Positions 17,300 through 23,358 of a DNA stretch of 33,265 bases are shown piece after piece; positions within the stretch are counted from its first letter, which is position 1, and every line of letters starts with the position of its first letter. The notes under the pieces are model-generated. The model made no database searches, had not been told where the DNA came from, and was given only the letters and a program-made list of their open reading frames with translations. Both the position numbers and the translations under genes were made by a program. The DNA comes from a virus, in IMG/VR virus record IMGVR_UViG_3300020129_000381, positions 1 to 33,265 of that record, one strand, 5' to 3'.

Positions 17300-18169
17300 T
17301 TAGGCCTGTTGCTGCTTGCGGCCTGATCTCTTGGGCTTCGGCGCTTCGTTTTCCTCGTCTTCATCCACTTCCGCGGCGGCCTTGATGATTCCAAGCTTCA
17401 CGCACCGTTCGTAGTCGATGATGCATTTATCGCCGAAAGCGTTCTTGTGGTACGCGATGCCGTCCCTCACCGAATCTCCGCAGGTCGGGCAGGACACCAT
17501 GTGATCCGTGTTCATGTGCCAGTTGGCCTGCTTGCCCAGATAATCCATGGCGAAGTGCATGTTGGGAGTGACATCGCCAACCTTGTGCTGCGCCACCAGC
17601 AATTCCGCCTGCTTGACCAGAGAGTTCATGTGGCGCAAGACGATGTCTTTGAACAGTTTGATTTCCGCGTCGAGCTTTTCGGTTTCATCCGGCTCGGTCA
17701 GCGACCAGAAGCATCCCCACTTGTTCAGATTGTTTCCGCCTCCGGTAATCGCGGTCTCCGGAGAATCCCAGGAAGCCAGTTGCGATTCCCACTCCGTGCC
17801 CGGGAAGGCCTCAGGGTTCAGCAGCGTGGTTGCGTCCTTGCGCCCGTCCATCACTTTGTAACTGATTTCATTCGGGTCGCTGGCCTTGAAGAAAGTTTCC
17901 TTGGTGAATGCCGGAATCATGGTGAACGAAAACTTCTGCCCCTTGGGGCAAGCCGGAATCAGGAACTTCGGCCACTTCGGTTCCTGCCGCACCACATACT
18001 CGCGGTCCAAAATGTTGTAGATGTAAATGCAGTAGCCCGCTTCTCGTCCCATGTCCTGCACGGAAAGCGTCAAGCCTTCGTGATTCTCTCCGGCCATCAT
18101 GTCTTTAGCCATGCGCGAAGCTCGAGCCTGGCTCCTTACCATTGCTGCGTTTGGTGCGAACGTTCCCAT
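17300..18169 (-). CDS. Uncharacterised structural-region protein with C-terminal zinc ribbon (289 aa)
   Basis: The ATG has a strong GGGGAGGA ribosome-binding site. The N-terminal half contains a beta-rich region around GYCIYIYNILDREYVV and an aromatic core. Residues 227-256 hold CPTC, His241, Cys249 and Cys256, a probable zinc-binding ribbon. The tail is acidic then basic (DEDEENEAPKPKRSGRKQQQ). I do not know the family. It lies between the capsid/co-chaperonin pair and the adaptor, so it may be a head-completion or assembly protein. Confidence 0.75.
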   Translation of the reverse strand: MGTFAPNAAMVRSQARASRMAKDMMAGENHEGLTLSVQDMGREAGYCIYIYNILDREYVVRQEPKWPKFLIPACPKGQKFSFTMIPAFTKETFFKASDPNEISYKVMDGRKDATTLLNPEAFPGTEWESQLASWDSPETAITGGGNNLNKWGCFWSLTEPDETEKLDAEIKLFKDIVLRHMNSLVKQAELLVAQHKVGDVTPNMHFAMDYLGKQANWHMNTDHMVSCPTCGDSVRDGIAYHKNAFGDKCIIDYERCVKLGIIKAAAEVDEDEENEAPKPKRSGRKQQQA

Positions 18170-18173
18170 CGTC

Positions 18174-18187
18174 TTCCTCCCCGATTT
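18174..18187 (-). promoter_or_regulatory. Shine-Dalgarno leader identical to that of the scaffold gene
   Basis: AAATCGGGGAGGAA precedes the ATG at 18169. The same 14 bases precede the scaffold ATG at 23334. Confidence 0.6.
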
Positions 18188-18974
18188 ATCTGTATCTTGA
18201 AACTAACGGCCGATCACCCTGTGTCAGCCCCGTCTGGAACACCGGGCGAAGTCCGTTGCGTGCCAACTGATCCCAATGCTTTTGGATCGCGTGCATCTTC
18301 TGATCAAGCAGCGAAGTGCGGCAACCTTGCCTTGAAAAACTCACTGGCCCGTACCACGCCGGCAGAGAATCCATCATGCGTTCCGTCAACTCCGCATTCT
18401 CGCGTGCGGCTTCGGCTTCCGCTTCGGCGTACTGCGCCGCTTCTTTTTCTTCCTGCGTCAGTTCCTGCCACGCCAGAATCAGCGGGATGATCACGTCTAT
18501 CAGGTAGTGCGAGAGCGGCATGTGCTCGATCTTGAGCTTGTTGTCGACGAACTCCTTGTGCATCAGCGGCACTACAATTTCGTAGCGCCCCTTGTACGGA
18601 TATTCCGCGGTAACGTAGAAACCTTCTGGACTGTCGTAGCCTCTGCCGTCCGCACGCTCTGCCGAATCTTCTCCTGCGGTCTTCAGCGGAATCCATGTGT
18701 TGGCGTAGTACGTTTCCGGAGACCCGTAATGCGACGGCGGCTTCCAGCACATGATCATCCAGCAGGGATTGGCATCGCCCTGATAGCAGTCGCGGTAGTA
18801 ATGCACGCGGCGCCCGTATTTGTCTTTATCCTCGCGGCCTAAGCGAATGAACTGCGACTGGTTCCACACAATCTTGAAGTGCGGCTCGCCGAATTGATTC
18901 CTTCCGAATTTGCGCGTGAGCCGCTCTTGGAACTGCGGAGGGCATTGGCGCGTCTCTCGTCCGGAGATGTACAT
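18186..18974 (-). CDS. Uncharacterised structural-region protein (262 aa)
   Basis: The first 90 residues are basic and aromatic (FGRNQFGEPHFKIVWNQSQF, DKYGRRVHYYRDCYQGD), the middle is beta-rich (YKGRYEIVVPLMHKEF), and residues about 180-215 form a strongly acidic coiled coil (ELTQEEKEAAQYAEAEAEAA). The C-terminal 50 residues are again basic. No known family is recognised. It lies four bases after the co-chaperonin stop, implying co-translation and perhaps a role in capsid assembly. Confidence 0.7.
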   Translation of the reverse strand: MYISGRETRQCPPQFQERLTRKFGRNQFGEPHFKIVWNQSQFIRLGREDKDKYGRRVHYYRDCYQGDANPCWMIMCWKPPSHYGSPETYYANTWIPLKTAGEDSAERADGRGYDSPEGFYVTAEYPYKGRYEIVVPLMHKEFVDNKLKIEHMPLSHYLIDVIIPLILAWQELTQEEKEAAQYAEAEAEAARENAELTERMMDSLPAWYGPVSFSRQGCRTSLLDQKMHAIQKHWDQLARNGLRPVFQTGLTQGDRPLVSRYR

Positions 18975-18977
18975 CGG

Positions 18978-19367
18978 CTATTCGTCGTCCTCGAGCACGG
19001 TATAGATTTCTTCCTCGCGCACCAGAAACAAAGTCTTGTCTCCAGTCGCGTCTTCCATCTCGTCCAGTTGAATGGCGAAGTTGGTGTACAACACCACATC
19101 GCCGCGCTCGAGATCGGTAACCTTCGGAGAAAATGAAACCACTTCTCCGATACTTGATCGAGCTTGGCCCTCGGTGATCAGCAGTCCAGCCGCGCTCAAC
19201 TTGTCGCGTGGATCGATCTTCCGGACCACGACCCACTCGTGCCGCGGACGAAGTCTCTTTCTTTTTTGAGTGCTGATGGGAACTGCGGATTCGGCGCGTC
19301 TCTTCACCGTTTCCCGCGCACGTTCAAGCATTGCATCTATGACTGGAACCGTCGCCGTACTTTTCAT
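18978..19367 (-). CDS. Phage GroES-like (Cpn10) co-chaperonin
   Basis: Residues about 39-126 follow bacterial GroES closely: LRPRHEWVVVRK (first strand), KLSAAGLLITEGQARSSIGE (mobile loop and the following GEV strand; compare [20 protein letters not shown] of E. coli GroES), LERGDVVLY, and the C-terminal FLVREEEIYTVLED. The hydrophobic GroEL-contacting tripeptide is LLI at 62-64. There is an extra basic N-terminal stretch of about 38 residues that ordinary GroES (about 97 aa) lacks. Known phage co-chaperonins (T4 gp31 and relatives) redirect host GroEL to fold the capsid protein. Its location directly after the major capsid gene fits that job. AGGGG lies six bases before the ATG. Confidence 0.88.
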   Translation of the reverse strand: MKSTATVPVIDAMLERARETVKRRAESAVPISTQKRKRLRPRHEWVVVRKIDPRDKLSAAGLLITEGQARSSIGEVVSFSPKVTDLERGDVVLYTNFAIQLDEMEDATGDKTLFLVREEEIYTVLEDDE

Positions 19368-19391
19368 TCTGTACCCCTATTTACATGAATT

Positions 19392-19423
19392 GAGGGAAGC
19401 CAGGATTGCTCCCAGCCTCCCTC
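19392..19423 (-). promoter_or_regulatory. 14-bp intercistronic hairpin with GCAA tetraloop
   Basis: Just after the capsid stop, the minus strand reads GAGGGAGGCTGGGA, then GCAA, then TCCTGGCTTCCCTC. The arms pair over 14 positions with three G-U wobbles and no mismatch, capped by a GNRA tetraloop. No U-tract follows, so it is not a standard terminator. It sits between the capsid and co-chaperonin genes and could protect the upstream mRNA 3' end or adjust the ratio of the two products. Confidence 0.65.
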
Positions 19424-19430
19424 GTGGAAA

Positions 19431-20765
19431 TTACGTGGTGACGGAAGGCACGGCCAAGTTGGTGATGTAGGCTCCGGCCTTCATGTTCGCGTTGAAGAGA
19501 TTCAAGAACGCGTTGTAGTAGAAAATGGAGCTGGTCTTGTAAGCTCCGGTGGTCGCATCCGGAATCGGCATGGTGGTTACGCCGTCGCCGAAATCGTACA
19601 GGGACGGCTCGACAGTTTCCACAATCCCCCATGTGCCAGGGTCAATCGCGTCCATGCGCCCTTGTCTCGCGGTCACCGTAACATGCAGTGGCCGTCCGTT
19701 GAAAGTCTTGGGCATGTTCTTCTTGCTCATGTCCAAGGCGCTATCGCCGGGCGGAACGTAGTTCTGCTGCAGCACGTTGGTGTAGAGCTGAGTAACCGCC
19801 AGTTCCTGATCGGGTCCGCAGATCCACTCGAACTTTTCTACTTCGTCGGCGTCATCGCCCAAGCCGCGGCGCATCAGAATCCCGACTTTGTAGCCGTCAG
19901 TGGTGTTGAGCGCAGCGCCACCCTTGTTGATATTCGGAGTGGACAATTGCCCGGGATAAGTTGCGCGGGAAATGTTCAGCACGGTTCCGGTATTGGACTG
20001 CACCTGATAGGTGTAGATGCCGGCAACGCCGTTGCCCAGTGCGCCCGAAGAACCCTGAATCATGATGAAGTCTCCGGCTGCGGTGCCGTTGGGCAGAGCA
20101 GTCGAGAAGTACACCGTGTCCAGTGCGCCGTCGACGTACGACACTGTCGCGTTAGCTACGCCGCCAGTGCGCGGTGCGCCGCCTTCCGCCGCGAAGAACT
20201 GCACGACTTGCTGTTCCTGCAGTTGGTTCGCTTGGCCGTTCAAGCCCACGATCGATGACGGGTTGGCGCCGCCGAGGGTGTTGTTGTTGACGGTGGCGGT
20301 CGCCGGAATCTGCAGCAGCGAGCCAGCCGAATCAGAAAGGAACTGCGCATCGACGCCGCGCATGAAAGAGTTCAGTGAGTTCTTCAACTCTTCCGCACGC
20401 AGTGAAATCAATCCGCGCTTCGGGCCGTTGGTGGCGATGCGGGAGAGGTACGTGATCTCGCAGCCAGCGAACAAGCCGATGGGAACGATATCCCCACCTT
20501 CCCAGCGGGAGCCAGTGCCGCGCTGCAATCCGTCGCCGTCTCCAGTTGCCTGGAAGATCGCCGCGCCGGACTGAATGCGCCACGGAATCCTGAACGAAGG
20601 CCGCGTAGTTCCACCCGCAGCCGTGGTGACGGCGGTCGGATAAGTCTTCGCGCCTTTCTTCATCAGGTTGTAAATCGTTTTGAAAGTTGGAACTAAATCA
20701 GGGATGCCTTTTGCAAAATTCTCGAGTTCGACTGCTTGGACGGCAGCTTCCTGTAGCGGAGCCAT
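19431..20765 (-). CDS. Major capsid protein
   Basis: A 444-aa protein lying after portal and scaffold. The N-terminal arm (VELENFAKGIPDLVPTF, then IYNLMKKG) leads to a central region rich in Gly/Ala/Asn (FRIPWRIQSGAAIF, then FMRGVDAQFLSDSAGSLLQI) and an A-domain-like beta region, ending YNAFLNLFNANMKAGAYITN. This distribution and size are usual for HK97-fold capsid proteins. The family assignment rests mainly on gene order, length and composition, since no motif is diagnostic by eye. AGAGG is about 11 bases before the ATG. A segment of its N-terminal arm recurs in the Tat-signal-like protein at 27355-27717. Confidence 0.8.
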   Translation of the reverse strand: MAPLQEAAVQAVELENFAKGIPDLVPTFKTIYNLMKKGAKTYPTAVTTAAGGTTRPSFRIPWRIQSGAAIFQATGDGDGLQRGTGSRWEGGDIVPIGLFAGCEITYLSRIATNGPKRGLISLRAEELKNSLNSFMRGVDAQFLSDSAGSLLQIPATATVNNNTLGGANPSSIVGLNGQANQLQEQQVVQFFAAEGGAPRTGGVANATVSYVDGALDTVYFSTALPNGTAAGDFIMIQGSSGALGNGVAGIYTYQVQSNTGTVLNISRATYPGQLSTPNINKGGAALNTTDGYKVGILMRRGLGDDADEVEKFEWICGPDQELAVTQLYTNVLQQNYVPPGDSALDMSKKNMPKTFNGRPLHVTVTARQGRMDAIDPGTWGIVETVEPSLYDFGDGVTTMPIPDATTGAYKTSSIFYYNAFLNLFNANMKAGAYITNLAVPSVTT

Positions 20766-21014
20766 GAGGGTATATACCTCTGCGCTGACTCAACGCGGCG
20801 ATTTGGGCATCGCTCTGCCACTTTTCGCGTTGGTGATCCGTCGCATTCAAGCGATTCGGATTGTCGTTCACCCCGATTAAGGTGTCTTGCTATTGCAGTG
20901 CTCAGAGCAGAGGTACTTCTACATGCACTTTCTTAGCGCCCTGCATATAGGCCGGTTTAACAGTTTTCCTTCTAAGGTTGCCTGAGCGAATCTAGCTATA
21001 CACCGCTTCTGATA
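20766..21014. other. 249-bp gap upstream of the capsid gene
   Basis: This is the longest non-coding stretch in the structural block. No tRNA and no convincing -35/-10 pair were found. A GTG-started open frame (20698-20871) reads plausibly for its first 35 codons, then runs antiphase into the capsid gene; it lacks a properly spaced ribosome-binding site. A 10-base palindrome, GGTATATACC, sits immediately before the capsid ATG (20769-20778). The gap may carry a capsid promoter or leader. Confidence 0.4.
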
Positions 21015-21197
21015 TCAAGCGCAAGTCTTTTTAAGAACCTGGCCGCAAGATCTGCAACGTGGAGCATTTGCTTTGCGCTCCTTGGACGCGTCTATGGCTT
21101 CCTGTTTCTTCCGCTCGCATTCGTCTGGAGTGAGCAAAAACTCTCTGTACTTTATATTTGTGAATTCACCTGCGGTATCAGTGGCGAGGTGGGACAA
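21015..21197 (-). CDS. Small protein with CxxC knuckle (60 aa)
   Basis: The likely start is a TTG at 21197 with GGAAG a few bases upstream; no ATG is available in frame. The peptide is hydrophilic and helical (LLTPDECERKKQEAIDASK) and ends in a Cys-containing tail, CRSCGQVLKKTCA, which could bind a metal as one half of a zinc ribbon. Function unknown. It lies in the small-gene cluster between scaffold and capsid. Confidence 0.5.
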   Translation of the reverse strand: MSHLATDTAGEFTNIKYREFLLTPDECERKKQEAIDASKERKANAPRCRSCGQVLKKTCA

Positions 21198-21240
21198 TTC
21201 TTCCGTAATGCTCTGGACTAAATTCTTTCCAAATCACTAA

Positions 21241-21501
21241 TCACAGCGTGGCCTCGTCGTGCAGCATCAATAGGAATATATCGAACAATTCGAGCGCAAT
21301 ATTTTGGCTGCGGCTGAATTCTTTTCTCTCTTCCAGAAGTTTGCGCGTGCCTTCCCAGTTTCCTTTGCTTTCTGAAATGGCTTTATCCAGATGTTTGATG
21401 GCCATGTGCGTGAGGTGACTGCCATGGGATTTATTGATTACCGCGATGGCTTCGGCTTGCACGATAGCCACTTCCTGCTCGGTTGGCGTTCTGATGGGCA
21501 T
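21241..21501 (-). CDS. Small helical hypothetical protein (86 aa)
   Basis: It starts at MPIRTPTEQEVAIVQAEAIA, 13 bases after the 3' end of the tRNA. An upstream extension of the frame would run through the tRNA and is rejected. The product is all helix (HMAIKHLDKAISESKGNW, EERKEFSRSQNIALELFDIF) and resembles small phage proteins of unknown role. No Shine-Dalgarno is visible, so processing of the tRNA 3' end may define its mRNA leader. Confidence 0.65.
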   Translation of the reverse strand: MPIRTPTEQEVAIVQAEAIAVINKSHGSHLTHMAIKHLDKAISESKGNWEGTRKLLEERKEFSRSQNIALELFDIFLLMLHDEATL

Positions 21502-21514
21502 TGTTTTGCAGTTT

Positions 21515-21590
21515 TGGTAGCGGCGGACAGAATCGAACTGTCTACTGTTCAGGTTATGAAGCTGATGCGCATCCGGAGCGCCTCGCCGCA
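21515..21590 (-). tRNA. tRNA with CAU anticodon (Met-type, atypical), CCA encoded
   Basis: The 76-nt sequence folds as a cloverleaf. Acceptor TGCGGCG pairs with CGCCGCT at six of seven positions (position 1/72 is U-U). D stem is GCGC/GCGC with a 7-base loop; anticodon arm is TCAGC-TTCATAA-CCTGA (C-C at the loop-closing pair); T arm is GACAG-TTCGATT-CTGTC; then A and an encoded CCA. Odd points are the absence of U8, the short D loop and the 1-72 mismatch, the last resembling initiator tRNAs. The G-C triplet of initiator anticodon stems is absent. It could read AUG, or AUA if lysidine-modified. Confidence 0.7.
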
Positions 21591-21689
21591 CCAATTTTGT
21601 AAAGGAGCCATGAGTTGCGGTTGCAACCTACCGGAGTAGTGACTCACAGCCCCCTCGTCATGTCCCGTGACTGCCCGGGGATTCTATCA

Positions 21690-21857
21690 CTACCTGCCAG
21701 CGAGAGCCACTAGCTTTGCGCCGCTTTCAAAGCAGATGGCGAATGCTGCGGCCGCGAACATGAGCCTGCCGATTTCTTGAAGCTTGGGGTTGGCAGACAG
21801 GGCGTACATGAGCACACCAACGATTCCGATGATTACGCAAACGGATGCAATTAACAT
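21690..21857 (-). CDS. Small two-TM membrane protein (55 aa)
   Basis: ATG at 21857 has a perfect AAGGAGG ribosome-binding site. The first hydrophobic segment (LIASVCVIIGIVGVLMYAL) and the second (MFAAAAFAICF to LVALAG) are joined by a polar loop, SANPKLQEIGR. It has the layout of many short phage membrane proteins found near capsid genes, whose role is not known to me. A holin is possible by topology, but there is no lysis gene next to it. Confidence 0.75.
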   Translation of the reverse strand: MLIASVCVIIGIVGVLMYALSANPKLQEIGRLMFAAAAFAICFESGAKLVALAGR

Positions 21858-21921
21858 TTAGCCCTCCTTTGGGCGAGCACGATAGACTTTCCGCGAACGA
21901 CTTGTCTGTACTGTTTTGTAC

Positions 21922-23334
21922 CTAGACGCGCACGGCCTTCCAGTCCAGATTCACTGTCTTGCCGTTCTTGAGCACGATGCCTTTGCCGGAGATCCAGTTG
22001 AGTTGATCTGTTTTGTTCCAGTCCACATCTTCGCGGTTTGGTTTTGTGACCGCTCCCGAGGCCTGAGTGGTTGCGGTGCGTGCGCCGTTGGTTGCCGCAG
22101 TTCCGTTGGCATTTGGCTTGGCTGGAGGCGTCGCTTGCCCGGGCTTCCAGTTGGGATACAGGCTGTTGCGCAGTTCGCGGAAATGATGCGGCAGCAGTTC
22201 AGCAAACTTGGCGTTCATGAAACGAATGGTCGCTTCATTGTCGCCCTTGCTCTTTTTGTTGTTGGCCTGGCGCTGGTAGGTTTTGTCCTTGCGCATGGCT
22301 GCGTAGATTTCCGATTCCAGATTCTTCAGGAACTTTGCGCGTCCGACCGGAGGAAGCTTGATGTCCTTGAAGAATGTGTCGGTGAGTTTGCTCATCGATG
22401 TGTTGTTCAGTTTTGTGACGCCTTCGCCGATGCGCGTGTCCACTTCCTTGGCTTTCTGTTCCGCGAATTCCTGCCGCTCGCGGTCGAAAGCTTCGCGCTC
22501 TGGATCCACTTTGCTCTTCTGCTGTTTTTCACCGTTCTTCTGCGCCAGGTTCTTCAGGTGCCCGAACCATGCTTTCATCTGCGCGAACGAATCCGTAACC
22601 TCCGGATTCCGCAGTTGCTGCATGATGTCGTAAGCCTTTTGCCCGTCGCCTTCCTCGATCGCTTTCTGGATTACATCGAGAGTGGCGTCGATCCGCGCCA
22701 TGGCTTTGTATGCGCCGCCGCCGTCCAGACGTGCGTACATCGCCGGAATCACGGCTTGATCAAAGTGCTCGCCGTTTTTCTCCATCAGCATGTCCATCAA
22801 GTTTTGTGCCGCGGTGATCGTGGACTCTGGGCTGTTGGCGTAGAGATCCTGCAGTAATGCCGGATCGCCATCCCTGAATTGCGCTATCTCTTTGCGGAAG
22901 TCGCCGACCTCGTCCTGCAGAGCGTTGATGCCTTCTTCGCCACCCAGGGAATCGATCGTGGCCTTTGCGCCGCGAGCTTCCTGCACCGTGCCGAATTCTT
23001 TTTGGTAAGCGCCCAGCGAGTAGTGTTCCTTGGCCCATTGCTTGGCTGCTTCCGGATTTGTTTTCTTCAGTTCCGCGATGTCTTTGCGGATCTTTAACTC
23101 GGCAGGACTGGCGTCTCCGCCGCCGCTTAACTCCGCTTCTTCGCTGCCTTCGTCGCCGGCTTCCGCTTCTGCGCCTTCTGGAGTTTCTGGCGTTGCAGGT
23201 TGCGGCAGATCGTCGCTGACTGGCGGTGGCGTGCTGATCGGTGTTTCCGTGGTTTCAACCGCTGCTCCGGTGTCGGCGGTTTCTACAGCAGCGCCATCGG
23301 TTACAGCAGTGCCTACATTTCCTAGATCGTCCAT
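21922..23334 (-). CDS. Putative head scaffolding protein (470 aa)
   Basis: The N-terminal 80 residues are acidic, Ala/Pro/Thr/Glu-rich and disordered (ATPETPEGAEAEAGDEGSEE). The remainder is a long helical, charged region (DIAELKKTNPEAAKQWAKEH, later REAFDRERQEFAEQKAKEVD), followed by a basic, Ala/Thr-rich C-terminal tail (about 395-450). Position between portal and capsid and this composition fit a scaffolding protein; no catalytic motif is present. It shares a 14-base Shine-Dalgarno leader with the gene at 17300-18169. Confidence 0.65.
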   Translation of the reverse strand: MDDLGNVGTAVTDGAAVETADTGAAVETTETPISTPPPVSDDLPQPATPETPEGAEAEAGDEGSEEAELSGGGDASPAELKIRKDIAELKKTNPEAAKQWAKEHYSLGAYQKEFGTVQEARGAKATIDSLGGEEGINALQDEVGDFRKEIAQFRDGDPALLQDLYANSPESTITAAQNLMDMLMEKNGEHFDQAVIPAMYARLDGGGAYKAMARIDATLDVIQKAIEEGDGQKAYDIMQQLRNPEVTDSFAQMKAWFGHLKNLAQKNGEKQQKSKVDPEREAFDRERQEFAEQKAKEVDTRIGEGVTKLNNTSMSKLTDTFFKDIKLPPVGRAKFLKNLESEIYAAMRKDKTYQRQANNKKSKGDNEATIRFMNAKFAELLPHHFRELRNSLYPNWKPGQATPPAKPNANGTAATNGARTATTQASGAVTKPNREDVDWNKTDQLNWISGKGIVLKNGKTVNLDWKAVRV

Positions 23335-23340
23335 TACTTT

Positions 23341-23354
23341 TTCCTCCCCGATTT
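23341..23354 (-). promoter_or_regulatory. Shine-Dalgarno leader of the scaffold gene (repeat copy)
   Basis: AAATCGGGGAGGAA, followed by seven bases (AAAAGTA-type spacer) and the ATG at 23334. Identical to bases 18174-18187 upstream of another head-region gene. Confidence 0.6.
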
Positions 23355-23358
23355 TTTC

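Noticed and set aside
17447-18490. Long plus-strand open frame (347 codons)
   Set aside because: Lies antisense to two well-supported genes with good ribosome-binding sites; the peptide is Arg/His/Val-rich, typical of a codon-bias shadow.
20698-20871. GTG-started small frame upstream of and into the capsid gene
   Set aside because: Its first 35 residues look plausible, but it lacks a spaced ribosome-binding site and runs out of frame into the capsid 5' end.
21591-21689. Second tRNA or tmRNA next to the CAU tRNA
   Set aside because: Palindromic GGTTGCAACC and small stems are present, but no acceptor stem or cloverleaf can be built.
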